From NCBI GenBank assembly GCA_963742725.1, contig CAVUMX010000001.1:2790001-2854000 (forward strand): DNA of 64,000 nucleotides. Direction: 5' to 3'. The DNA comes from CAVVAL01 sp963742725. Its GTDB lineage: Bacteria > Actinomycetota > Actinomycetes > Mycobacteriales > Cryptosporangiaceae. Position numbers and translations under genes: made by a program. Positions 1-7,841 of the stretch are shown in pieces. Below the pieces are notes generated by a model. It saw only the letters and a list, made by a program, of their open reading frames with translations, was not told the origin of the DNA and made no database searches. The first letter of the stretch is position 1. The number at the start of each line of letters is the position of its first letter.

Positions 1-2
1 AT

Positions 3-1202
3 CGGCAAGGGCTGGCGTTCGGCGTCAAGCAGGCGGCGGTACCGGCGGCGACCCTGCTCGCCGGCGTGGCCGTACCGGCGATCGGCCTGACCATCGGCTG
101 GCGCTGGTCGTTCGCGCTGGCCGGCACGCTCGTCCTGCTGGCGCTGCTGCTCGTGCCGGTGAACGGCGCGCCCGCGCGCAGGTCCACATCGGATCGCGGC
201 AGGGCGAACGCGGCACTGGGCGTGATCGCCGTCGCCGCCGCGCTGGGGGCCGGTACCGCGAACGGGCTCGGCACGTTCCTCGTCAGCTCGGCGGTGGACC
301 GGGGAATCGATCCGGCGCTCGCCGGGCTCACCCTGTCGTTGGGCGGAGCCGTCGGGGTCGTGGTCCGGCTGGTCGGCGGCTGGCTCGCGGACCGGCGCGA
401 CGGCGGCCACCTGCTCGTCGTCGCCGGCATGTTCGCGGGCGGCACCGTCGGACTGGCGCTGCTCGCCGTACCGTCAGCGTGGGCACTCGTCGCCGGTACG
501 GTCCTGGGGTTCGGGCTCGGCTGGTCGTGGCCCGGGGTGCTGACGTTCGCGGTCGTCCGGCTCAACCCCACCGCGCCGGCGGCGGCGACCGGGATCACAC
601 AGGCCGGCGTGTACGCGGGCGGCGCGTTCGGACCGCTCACGTTCGGCGCCGTGGTCGAGGCCAGCTCGTACCAGGTGGCGTGGCTGGCGGCCGCGGGCAC
701 GATGGTGCTGGGGGGCGTGTTGATGCTCGTCGGGCGGGGGATGCTCGTGCGCAGGCGGCTCGCCCGGACGGTACGGCCAGCGGTGGACGCCGACGTGCCG
801 GCCGTGAAGCACGTGGTCGACGCCGCGTTCGAGCATTACATCGAGCGGATCGGGATCCGGCCGGCGCCGATGGACAACGACCACGCGGCGAACGTGCGGG
901 CGGGCGAGGTGTTCGTCGTCGCCGCGCCGCCGGTCGCCGCTGTCGTGCTCGTCCCGATGGACGACCACCTGTACCTCGACACCGTCGCCGTCCACCCGAG
1001 TCGACAGGGCGAGGGGTTGGGGCGCGTGCTGCTCGAGTACGCCGAGCAGTACGCCCGCGAGCTCGACCTCCCCGAGATCCGGCTCTGCACCAACGCCATG
1101 ATGTGGGAGAACCAGAAGCTCTATCCGCGCCTGGGCTACGAACGGGTCGATCGGCGCATCGACGAAGGCCGCGACCGGATCTTCTACCGCAAGGCGGTGT
1201 AG
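3..1202 (+). CDS. MFS permease fused to a GNAT acetyltransferase domain (5' end outside the window)
   Basis: The reading frame is open from the window edge, so the N-terminus is missing. The first part is the C-terminal half of a major facilitator permease: hydrophobic helices, a loop with an RDG motif (GGWLADRRDGG) and GVYAGGAFGPL near the end. After the last helix, at about nt 770, the frame runs without a stop into a GNAT domain of about 140 residues. This contains acetyl-CoA motif A (VHPSRQGEGLGRVLLEYAE) and the typical tail NQKLYPRLGYERV. GNAT domains acetylate small molecules or proteins in the cytoplasm. An internal ATG near nt 740 after a G-rich stretch could also give a free GNAT protein. 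The fusion is seen directly; substrates of both halves are unknown. Confidence 0.8.
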   Translation, partial: RQGLAFGVKQAAVPAATLLAGVAVPAIGLTIGWRWSFALAGTLVLLALLLVPVNGAPARRSTSDRGRANAALGVIAVAAALGAGTANGLGTFLVSSAVDRGIDPALAGLTLSLGGAVGVVVRLVGGWLADRRDGGHLLVVAGMFAGGTVGLALLAVPSAWALVAGTVLGFGLGWSWPGVLTFAVVRLNPTAPAAATGITQAGVYAGGAFGPLTFGAVVEASSYQVAWLAAAGTMVLGGVLMLVGRGMLVRRRLARTVRPAVDADVPAVKHVVDAAFEHYIERIGIRPAPMDNDHAANVRAGEVFVVAAPPVAAVVLVPMDDHLYLDTVAVHPSRQGEGLGRVLLEYAEQYARELDLPEIRLCTNAMMWENQKLYPRLGYERVDRRIDEGRDRIFYRKAV

Positions 1203-1243
1203 CGGGCGCGGCGCCGCGGCGGGCGGGCGCGGCAGCGCCGGTG

Positions 1244-1320
1244 GTGCGGCGGGCCAGCGGTGCGGCGGGCCAGCGGTGCGGCGGGCCAGCGGTGCGGCGG
1301 GCGGTGCGGCGGGTGCGGCG
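1244..1320. repeat. 16-bp GC-rich tandem repeat
   Basis: Three perfect copies of the 16-mer GTGCGGCGGGCCAGCG (1244-1259, 1260-1275, 1276-1291) are followed by two shortened copies beginning GTGCGGCGGG. The array sits just after the permease/GNAT stop and touches the 3' end of the small minus-strand gene. It looks like slippage of a simple GC-rich sequence; no function can be read from it. Confidence 0.9.
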
Positions 1321-1497
1321 TTAGTGGGCGGCTTCGATCTGGTGGAGGGCGTCGACGAGTTCTCGCGCCTCCAGCAGGCTCGTCAGGGCCGACAGCAGGG
1401 CGGACGCTTCGTTCTGCTCGACGCCGTCAGCGACGGGGCCGCCGAGTTGCCGGAGGATGTTGATCAGCGCGCTTCGGAGTTCTGCGGTGTCGGGCAC
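1321..1497 (-). CDS. small hypothetical protein (58 aa)
   Basis: A GTG codon at 1497-1495 lies seven bases after a perfect AGGAGG ribosome binding site (1510-1505) and opens a 58-codon frame ending with TAA. The peptide begins MPDTAELRSALINIL, ends ALHQIEAAH, and is rich in Leu, Ala and Glu; it is predicted to be almost wholly helical with no membrane segment or cysteine. The strong binding site is the main reason to accept it. It is followed directly by the tandem repeat. No family is recognised. Confidence 0.6.
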   Translation of the reverse strand: MPDTAELRSALINILRQLGGPVADGVEQNEASALLSALTSLLEARELVDALHQIEAAH

Positions 1498-1552
1498 TGC
1501 GGCGCCTCCTCAATATCGGTACATAACACCGTAAACTACCCGGGGTGGCGTG

Positions 1553-1873
1553 TCAGCCTGCCGCGGCCGACCAGGCGACCGTGAACGAGCGGACGAAGTC
1601 CGGCGGCGCGTCCACCGTGGCGATCTCGTTCCAGAACGCGTCGAGATCGTCGAGTGCCCGTTCGAAGCCGGTGCCGTTGCGTGCCCGCGCGGTGGCGAGC
1701 CGGTCACAGGCGCGGCTGAGGCCGTCGAGGTCGTAGCTGGCGCGTACGCAGTCCTCGACCTCGGGTACCCACCACACCTCGTACTCGCCCCAGGTGTTCG
1801 CGGCGGACCGCGCCCTCCAGGCGTCGAGGAGCTGCCGCTCACGGTCGGTCAGCGTGGTCGTGGCCTCGCGCAT
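1553..1873 (-). CDS. hypothetical cytoplasmic protein (106 aa)
   Basis: The start is placed at the ATG (1873) because GGGAGG lies six bases upstream; a longer frame reaching further upstream has no such site and low-quality composition. The product begins MREATTTLTDRERQLLDAWR and is acidic and helical, with several Trp residues (WGEYEVWWVPEVEDC). No signal peptide, membrane segment or catalytic motif is visible. It stands alone: the perfect hairpin at 2018-2066 separates it from the catabolic operon upstream, and the 58-aa gene follows it. Function unknown. Confidence 0.65.
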   Translation of the reverse strand: MREATTTLTDRERQLLDAWRARSAANTWGEYEVWWVPEVEDCVRASYDLDGLSRACDRLATARARNGTGFERALDDLDAFWNEIATVDAPPDFVRSFTVAWSAAAG

Positions 1874-2017
1874 GTTCGTCCTCCCAGATCCCAGGTCTCT
1901 ATGAGTGAGACGCGGCGGACGGGGGTCGATGATGCGATCAACTGTCGGGTGCCCGACAGGGCCGGGCCCCGGGTGTGCGGGCGGTGCGGTGCGGCGCACC
2001 ACCCTTGCCCGCCCACC

Positions 2018-2066
2018 TTCGGACTTTTGAGGGTTCCTGGCGCCGCCAGACCCTCAAAAGTCCGAA
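2018..2066. repeat. perfect 17-bp inverted repeat, copy 1 of a dispersed palindrome
   Basis: The left arm TTCGGACTTTTGAGGGT (2018-2034) is exactly complementary to 2050-2066. The 15-nt loop holds a further CTGGC/GCCAG stem. It begins 28 nt past the stop of the minus-strand aldehyde dehydrogenase gene, so it could end that operon's transcript. However, a near copy at 19722-19770 sits between divergent genes, which points to a dispersed element rather than only a terminator. Confidence 0.85.
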
Positions 2067-2093
2067 ACTCGGGGGCGGCAGGAGGCAACGCGG

Positions 2094-3473
2094 CTATCCG
2101 GTGATGTCCGGGGATACCGCGTCGTACAGGGAGGCCGGGAGGCCCTGGAGGGCGACCGGGCGCAGGAACCGCCGGATCGACTCGGTGCCGACGGACGTCG
2201 ACCAGGACGCTGACGTGGCTGGCCACGGCCCGCCGTGGTGCATGGCGTCGGCGACGGCGACGCCCGTGGGCACGCCGTTCCAGACGATCCGGCCGGCGCG
2301 GCTGACCAGCGCGGGCAGCAGCGCGCGGGCGGCCTTGGTGTCGGCGTCGGTGCCGACGAGCGTGGCGGTCAGGCTGCCTTCCAGCCGCCCGGCCAGCTCC
2401 GGGTAGGTCTCGACCGGTGCCCGGACCACGACCGTGGTCGGGCCGAAGTGCTCGCGCAGCAGGTCGTCGGTGAGCCCGTCGGGCGTGACCTCGACGGTGA
2501 ACGCGCCGGCGGATCCCGCCTTGACCGTCGCTCCGCCGAGCGTGGCGGCGTCCTGCGCCCACGTCTGGTGCGCGTCGGCCATGCCCGGGGTGAGCATCGG
2601 ATGGTCCGGCGCGGCCGCGACCCCGGCGGCGATCGCGCTGGCCAGGGCCTTCCCGGACTCGTCGTCCGGCACCACGATCAGCCCCGGCTTGGTGCACAGC
2701 TGCCCGGCCGATCCGATCACCGAGGCCGCGAGCGTTTCAGCCCAGGACGCGTCGCGGGCAGCGTCCGGCAGGACGAACACCGGGTTCAGGCTGCCCATCT
2801 CGGCGTAGACCGGGATCGGTTCGGGACGTGCCATCGCCGCCTCCAGCAGCGCGCGACCGCCGCCGAGCGAGCCGGTGAAACCGACCGAGCGGATCTCGGG
2901 CGCCTGCACCAGCGCGATCGACGTCTCCGGCCGTCCGCCTTCGACCAGCGCGAACACACCCTCGCCCGCACCGGTCGTGGCCACGGCACGGGCGAGGGAG
3001 CCGGCAAGGGCGCGGGACGTCTCAGGCTGGGCGGGATGCGCCTTGACCACGACCGGGCAGCCGGCCGCGAGCGCCGAGGCGGTGTCGCCGCCCGCCACCC
3101 CGAACGCGAACGGGAAGTTCGACGCGGCGAACACGGCCACCGGACCGACCGGCACGGCGACCGCCACGATGTCGCCGCCACCTGGCGCGGCGCCAGGCGA
3201 GGAACGCCGCTCCAGGTGGCGACCGTCCGCCACGAAGTCACCGAGGAGCCGGAGCTGGCCGGTCGTGCGCGCCATCTCGCCGCGCAGCCTGGCCTCGGTC
3301 AGGCCCGTCTCCCGGCGGGCGACCTCTACCAGCGCGTCCGCGTCCGCCTCCAGCGCGGACGCGCACGCGTGCAGCAGGTCGCGCCGCCGGGCAGCGGGCC
3401 ACTCGGCGAACGCCGCCGCGGCGGCACCGGCCGCCGCGGCCAGCGCCGCGATCCGCTCCCGCGGGGTACTCAC
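2094..3473 (-). CDS. 2,5-dioxovalerate (2-oxoglutarate semialdehyde) dehydrogenase, ALDH family
   Basis: The last step of oxidative hexuronate/glucarate degradation: 2-oxoglutarate semialdehyde to 2-oxoglutarate with NAD(P)+. The 459-aa product shows the aldehyde dehydrogenase core: coenzyme segment ASNFPFAFG, general-base Glu in YAEMGSLNP and catalytic Cys in GQLCTKPGL. The length and the order of motifs fit the ketoglutarate-semialdehyde subgroup, as does its place after the two dehydratase genes. The GTG start at 3473 has no good ribosome binding site. A better placed ATG at 3585, overlapping the upstream stop as ATGA, opens a different frame. A 19-bp direct repeat spaced 43 bp lies between the two, so the 5' end may be frameshifted (see findings). 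Confidence 0.85.
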   Translation of the reverse strand: MSTPRERIAALAAAAGAAAAAFAEWPAARRRDLLHACASALEADADALVEVARRETGLTEARLRGEMARTTGQLRLLGDFVADGRHLERRSSPGAAPGGGDIVAVAVPVGPVAVFAASNFPFAFGVAGGDTASALAAGCPVVVKAHPAQPETSRALAGSLARAVATTGAGEGVFALVEGGRPETSIALVQAPEIRSVGFTGSLGGGRALLEAAMARPEPIPVYAEMGSLNPVFVLPDAARDASWAETLAASVIGSAGQLCTKPGLIVVPDDESGKALASAIAAGVAAAPDHPMLTPGMADAHQTWAQDAATLGGATVKAGSAGAFTVEVTPDGLTDDLLREHFGPTTVVVRAPVETYPELAGRLEGSLTATLVGTDADTKAARALLPALVSRAGRIVWNGVPTGVAVADAMHHGGPWPATSASWSTSVGTESIRRFLRPVALQGLPASLYDAVSPDITG

Positions 3474-3483
3474 AAGCGCCCCG

Positions 3484-3545
3484 GCCTCGGCGGCCGGCCC
3501 GGTCTGCGCGTCTGGCGGCCGCGCCAGCCTCGGCGGCCGGCCCGG
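3484..3545. repeat. 19-bp direct repeat, 43 bp apart, at the 5' end of the ALDH gene
   Basis: The sequence GCCTCGGCGGCCGGCCCGG occurs at 3484-3502 and again at 3527-3545. On the minus strand both copies encode GPAAEAGA, but in two different frames, because 43 is not a multiple of three. Removing one 43-bp unit would join the ATG at 3585 in frame to the dehydrogenase body. Confidence 0.85.
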
Positions 3546-3581
3546 GCGATGCGGCCGCGCCGGCCGCGGGGGTCTGGTCCG

Positions 3582-4763
3582 TCATGCGGTTTCCTTCACG
3601 GTCGTCCGGTCGGCGAACTGGCGGATGAGCCGTAGCCGTCCGGGTGGTGCGAGCCCCAGGTGGTACAGGTGCAGCTCGTCGGCCCCGGCGGCGCCGACCC
3701 GCCGCACGTGGGCACTGATGTCGGCCGGTTCGGCAGGCGGCAGCGCGGTCACGTACGCCCCGATGCTTACCCGCTCGGGCGCCAGGGCACGCGTCGCGGC
3801 GATCATTTCGGCGGTCGCCGGTGCGGTGGGCCAGCACGGGACGAGGATGCTGTCCACATCGGACACGGCGGTCGCGGTGAGCCCGGGGGACGGCGAGGCG
3901 TTCCACGGATCGGGGCTGCCGTGCAGCGTGATGCGCCCGACCGCGGGGATGGCTTCGAGGACCCGGCGGCGGAGCGCGTCGGCGGCGGCGTGGCGGGCGT
4001 CCAGGACGGCGTCGGCGACCTCGGCGCCGAGCAGCGCTTCGGGTGACGCCGACTCCGGCGCCTTGCCGTCGCGCAGTGCCAGGACGGCCGTCCGCAGGGA
4101 TGACACGACCTCGCGCGCGTCGAGCCCGCGCCGCCGCCACGCCTGCCGGCACGCCCGGCAGCAGCAGACGGCGAGCAGCCGGGCGGCGCCCGGACCCCAC
4201 GCGCCGTCGGTCTTCTCGTGATGGCTGACGTGGGCAAGGCCCATCTGCCCGCACGCTTCCAGCGAGACGCCGTCCAGGTCGACGCCGCGTACCGCCTCGG
4301 CGGCGAGCGTGGCGGCGTACTCGCGGACCTCGCCGTGGCGCGGGCACAGCGCGTACGGGTAGGAGTCGCCGAAGCAGTTCACGACGGCGACGTCCGGGTG
4401 GGCCTGGCCGAGGCGGGTGTTGTGGGTCAGCACGATCCACGCCGTGACGCCCAGTCCGGCGCGGCGCAGGGCCTTGGCCGCCTCGGCGAACGCGTCGGGG
4501 GAGTCGACCCAGTCGCCCGTCACCGGAGCGAGGCGACGGTCACCCCAGACCTGTGGCCGAACAGGCCGGTACAGGGCGGCGCGGTGTGCGTTGACGAGTT
4601 GGTGCTTTGGATGGAATGGCGTGGCGGCGCGGGTGGAGTGGTAGGTGGCGGCGAGCACCACCTCGCTGAGTCCGAGGTCGTGGACGCGGCCGGGGAAATC
4701 GGGGTCGCCGACCACGTCCCAGGGGAAGACGTAGCCGACACGCCGGCGGAACGGATCGCTCAT
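3582..4763 (-). CDS. protein of unknown function in the uronate/glucarate operon (393 aa)
   Basis: The protein begins MSDPFRRRVGYVFPWDVVGDP; the start was chosen as the first ATG after the glucarate dehydratase stop, only four bases away. It has no signal peptide or membrane helix. Alternating strand/helix segments (VGYVFPWDVV, GLGVTAWIVLTHN, GVDLDGVSLEAC, VGRITLHGSPDP, VDSILVPCW, ADELHLYHLG) suggest a TIM barrel, as in sugar-processing enzymes. A cluster CCCRAC and the preceding HHEK could bind metal, though this is unproven. It is translated between glucarate dehydratase and the aldehyde dehydrogenase, so a role in uronate or glucarate use is likely. I do not recognise a characterised family. 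Confidence 0.7.
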   Translation of the reverse strand: MSDPFRRRVGYVFPWDVVGDPDFPGRVHDLGLSEVVLAATYHSTRAATPFHPKHQLVNAHRAALYRPVRPQVWGDRRLAPVTGDWVDSPDAFAEAAKALRRAGLGVTAWIVLTHNTRLGQAHPDVAVVNCFGDSYPYALCPRHGEVREYAATLAAEAVRGVDLDGVSLEACGQMGLAHVSHHEKTDGAWGPGAARLLAVCCCRACRQAWRRRGLDAREVVSSLRTAVLALRDGKAPESASPEALLGAEVADAVLDARHAAADALRRRVLEAIPAVGRITLHGSPDPWNASPSPGLTATAVSDVDSILVPCWPTAPATAEMIAATRALAPERVSIGAYVTALPPAEPADISAHVRRVGAAGADELHLYHLGLAPPGRLRLIRQFADRTTVKETA

Positions 4764-4767
4764 CGGG

Positions 4768-6027
4768 TCACCACCGTGGCAGGACGCGCTCGAAGTTGGG
4801 ACGGATTGTCCGCATGTAACCGGTATCATCCCGTGTTCGGACCCCGCACCGCAGGTAGTTCTCATGCATCCGGGCAAGTGCGTCCCGGTCGAGCTCGACG
4901 CCCAGGCCAGGCGTGTCCGTTACGGGCACGGAGCCGTCGACGAACCGCAGCACGCCGGCCTCGACGACGTCCACACCGAGTTGCCACGGCGTGTGGGTGT
5001 CGCAGGCGTACGCGAGCGTCGGTGTCGCGGCGGCGAGGTGGGTCATCGCGGCCAGGGAGATGCCGAGATGGCTGTTGGAGTGCATCGACAGTCCGATGCC
5101 GAAGGTTTCGCAGATGCCGGCGAGACGCTGGGACGCGCGCAGCCCACCCCAGTAGTGGTGGTCGGACAGGATCACGCCGACCGAGCCGAGCGCCACCGCC
5201 TCGGGCAGGTCGGCGAAGCTGACCACGCACATGTTGGTGGCCATCGGCATCGGCGCCTTCCCGGCGACCTCAGCCATGCCGGCGCGGCCCGGGGTCGGAT
5301 CCTCCAGGTACTCCAGCAGCCCGTCGGTCTCCTCGGCGACCTTGACCGATGTCTCGACCGTCCATGCGGTGTTCGGGTCGAGCCGCAGCGGATGGTCGGG
5401 GAACGCCTCGCGCAGCGCCCGGATCGCGGCGATCTCCTCCTCGGGCGGGAAGACGCCGCCCTTGAGCTTGATCGAGCCGAATCCGTACGCGTCGATCATC
5501 TGGCGGGCCTGGGCGACGATGCCGTCCGGGTCGATGGCCTCGCCGTAGGTGTCGGGTTCGGCGCCGGGGTGGCTGGCCCACTTGTAGAAGAGGTACGCGC
5601 TGTACGGGACGGTGTCGCGCACCTTTCCGCCGAGGATCGCGTGCAGCGGCCGGCCGGTCGCACGTCCCTGGAGGTCCAGGCAGGCCACCTCGAACGGCGA
5701 GACGACGCGCGCGAGTGTCTTCTGTGGACTCGACCCGCCAGTGAGGCCGTGCGCGTCGGGGGCGTCGACCGTGCCGAGGGCCTGCGCGATCCGCCGGACC
5801 AGCCCGTTCAGGTCGAACGGGTCGAGGCCTTTGAGCGCGTCGGCGGCCTGGCGGACCAGCGCGAGGTGCGCCTCGTCGCCGTACGTCTCGCCGAGACCGA
5901 CCAGCCCGTCGACGGTCCGTACCTCGATGATCGTCCGCAGGGCCCACGGCTCGTGGACGCCGGATGAGTTGAGCAGCGGCGGATCCGGGAACGCGATCGG
6001 TGTGACGACGATGTCAGAGACGGTCAT
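4768..6027 (-). CDS. gudD: glucarate dehydratase (enolase superfamily)
   Basis: Dehydrates D-glucarate to 5-keto-4-deoxy-D-glucarate. The 419-aa product has the enolase-superfamily layout: capping domain (about 1-130), then a barrel carrying the KxK motif KLK (187-189), metal ligands Asp217 (LRLDPN), Glu241 (EYLEDP) and Asn265 (ATNMCV), and the catalytic His region MHSNSHLGIS (315-324). The order of these residues is that of the glucarate dehydratase subgroup rather than of mandelate racemase. The start ATG shares its A with the TGA of the ketodeoxyglucarate dehydratase gene (TGATG), so the two are translationally coupled. A longer upstream frame is only a shadow of that gene. Confidence 0.92.
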   Translation of the reverse strand: MTVSDIVVTPIAFPDPPLLNSSGVHEPWALRTIIEVRTVDGLVGLGETYGDEAHLALVRQAADALKGLDPFDLNGLVRRIAQALGTVDAPDAHGLTGGSSPQKTLARVVSPFEVACLDLQGRATGRPLHAILGGKVRDTVPYSAYLFYKWASHPGAEPDTYGEAIDPDGIVAQARQMIDAYGFGSIKLKGGVFPPEEEIAAIRALREAFPDHPLRLDPNTAWTVETSVKVAEETDGLLEYLEDPTPGRAGMAEVAGKAPMPMATNMCVVSFADLPEAVALGSVGVILSDHHYWGGLRASQRLAGICETFGIGLSMHSNSHLGISLAAMTHLAAATPTLAYACDTHTPWQLGVDVVEAGVLRFVDGSVPVTDTPGLGVELDRDALARMHENYLRCGVRTRDDTGYMRTIRPNFERVLPRW

Positions 6028-6953
6028 CAGCGCGCCGCCTTCACCGTGAGCGCAGCCCGACCGGCGGTGATGATCTCGGAGAGCCGTTCGACGTGTTCCG
6101 GCGACGGGTCCATCAGCGGGGGCCGGACGCCGCCCAGATCCGGACCCGTGAGCTTGGCGCCGGCCTTCACCAGCGCCACGGCATAGCCGGGCACCTCGTC
6201 CCGGAGCGCCGCGAACGGCAGGTAGAACTCGGCCAGCAGCCGCTGGGTCGTCTCGGCGTCGCCGCCGCTCACCGCGCGGTAGAACGCGGTGGCGATCTCC
6301 GGGACGAACGTCAGGACGGCCGACGAGTACGGCGCCACCCCGATCGCCGTGTACGCCTGGACGGACAGTTCGGCGGTCGGCAGCCCGTTGAGGAAGCCGA
6401 AGCCGGCGGCGCGCGCGTGCCCGCTCGTGCGGACGGCGGTGACGATCCGCAGCATGCTGTCCACGTCCCCGATGCCGTCCTTGATGCCGGCGACGCTGGG
6501 GAGGTCGAGCAGCGCGACGGCCGTCTCGGGGCTGAGTACCGCGTTCGCCCGCTGGTAGATGACCAGAGGCAGCGGCGACTCGTCGGCGACGTAGCGGATG
6601 TGTCGCAGTAACCCGGCCGGGGTGGACGTGACCAGGTACGGCGGCAGCAGCAGGACGCCGTCCGCCCCGCACTCGTGCGCCGCCTGGACGTACTCGCGCG
6701 CGATGCCGGGTCCGCCGCCGGCGCCCGCGTACACCGGCACCTTGCCCGCGACGACCTTGACGGCCGTGCGCACCACATCGGCGTACTCGGCGGCCGTCAG
6801 TCCGGTGAACTCCCCGGTCCCGCACGCGACGAACAGCGCCGAGGGGCCGGCGTCGACCTGACGGGTGACGTGATCGGCCAGCACGTCGAGGTCGAGTCTG
6901 TCGTCGCTGGTGAACGGGGTGAGGGGGAAGGACAGCAGGCCGTCGAGGAGCAT
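6027..6953 (-). CDS. kdgD: 5-dehydro-4-deoxyglucarate dehydratase (DapA/NAL family)
   Basis: Converts 5-keto-4-deoxyglucarate to 2-oxoglutarate semialdehyde with loss of water and CO2. The 308-aa class I aldolase-type barrel begins MLLDGLLSFPLTPF and has the phosphate/carboxylate loop CGTGEFTGLT, the catalytic Tyr133 (VIYQRANA) and the Schiff-base Lys158 (GIKDGIGD). The KDGIGD context is typical of this branch and differs from dihydrodipicolinate synthase. It lies first after the transporter genes, with AAAGGA just upstream of its ATG, and is coupled to gudD downstream. Product and substrate match the neighbouring enzymes, which makes the call firm. Confidence 0.92.
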   Translation of the reverse strand: MLLDGLLSFPLTPFTSDDRLDLDVLADHVTRQVDAGPSALFVACGTGEFTGLTAAEYADVVRTAVKVVAGKVPVYAGAGGGPGIAREYVQAAHECGADGVLLLPPYLVTSTPAGLLRHIRYVADESPLPLVIYQRANAVLSPETAVALLDLPSVAGIKDGIGDVDSMLRIVTAVRTSGHARAAGFGFLNGLPTAELSVQAYTAIGVAPYSSAVLTFVPEIATAFYRAVSGGDAETTQRLLAEFYLPFAALRDEVPGYAVALVKAGAKLTGPDLGGVRPPLMDPSPEHVERLSEIITAGRAALTVKAAR

Positions 6954-6968
6954 GGGGGTCCTTTCAGG

Positions 6969-7841
6969 TCAGCCCTTGACGGCGCCCGTGGTGAGGCCGC
7001 GCAGGAAGGAGCGTTGGAAGGCGAGGAACGCGACGACGGACGGCAGCAGGGCGAGGAGGGAACCGGCGAGCACGACGCCGATGCCGACCTCCTCGTCCGT
7101 GCGGAGCGTCCGGAGCGCGAGGGGGAGTGTGAACTGCTCGTTGTCGACGGCGACGAGGAGCGGCAGCATGTACTGGTCCCAGATCATCGCGAAGCCGAAG
7201 ATGCCGATGACGCCGAGCGCGGGCCGGCACAGCGGCAGGACCACGGACCAGAAGATCCGCAGCTCGCCGGCGCCGTCGATCCGGGCCGCCTCTTCGAGTT
7301 CGAGCGGGATGTCCTTCATGAACTCGGTCATGACGAGGATCGAGAAGCCCCACGCCACGACCGGCACGATCATGCCGGTGAGGGTGCCGATCAGGTCGAC
7401 GTGGATGATCGGGACATCGCCGAGGACCAGCGACAGCGGGATCGCCAGTACCTCCTCGGGCAGCATCATCGTGCCGAGGAACGCCAGCATGACGAGCGTC
7501 GAGCCGACGAACTTCTTGCGGGCCAGCGCGTAGGCCGCGAGGATGCTCACCAGTACCTGGAACAGCAGCCCGAAGCCGACGACGACGAACGAGTTGTACA
7601 GGTACAGCAGCACGTCCCGCTCGATCGCCTGGCGGAAGTTGTCGAGGGTGAAGTCGGTCGGGAGGAGGGTCAGCGCGGTCGGGTCCGGGACCGCGACGAA
7701 CGCGCCGACAAGGATGGCGATCAGCGGCCCGGCGAAGATGAAGACGAGCGCGCCGTAGAGGACTGTCTTGGCGACGATCGCGACCGGGCCCTTGCGGGTA
7801 TCCAGGCCCAGCGCCGTGTCGATTCCACTCACGACACTCAT
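6969..7841 (-). CDS. sugar-acid ABC transporter permease, second subunit
   Basis: A 290-aa MalG-type (CUT1) permease with six predicted membrane helices and the ATPase-contact EAA loop EEAARIDGAGELRIFWSVVLP in the C-terminal half. It starts with ATG (7841) overlapping the stop of the first permease by four bases (ATGA), with AGGGGAG upstream. Together with the lipoprotein and the first permease it should import the acid sugar that the downstream enzymes degrade. No ATPase gene is present in the operon. In many actinomycetes such importers borrow a shared MsiK-type ATPase encoded elsewhere. Confidence 0.9.
   Translation of the reverse strand: MSVVSGIDTALGLDTRKGPVAIVAKTVLYGALVFIFAGPLIAILVGAFVAVPDPTALTLLPTDFTLDNFRQAIERDVLLYLYNSFVVVGFGLLFQVLVSILAAYALARKKFVGSTLVMLAFLGTMMLPEEVLAIPLSLVLGDVPIIHVDLIGTLTGMIVPVVAWGFSILVMTEFMKDIPLELEEAARIDGAGELRIFWSVVLPLCRPALGVIGIFGFAMIWDQYMLPLLVAVDNEQFTLPLALRTLRTDEEVGIGVVLAGSLLALLPSVVAFLAFQRSFLRGLTTGAVKG

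Noticed and set aside
2018..2066. Palindrome as a plain terminator of the uronate operon
   Set aside because: Kept as a repeat instead, because a near copy sits between divergent genes.
3238..4440. Long minus-strand frame overlapping the dehydrogenase start
   Set aside because: Mostly a shadow of the neighbouring genes; only its ATG at 3585 and first codons matter, and these are discussed as a frameshift.
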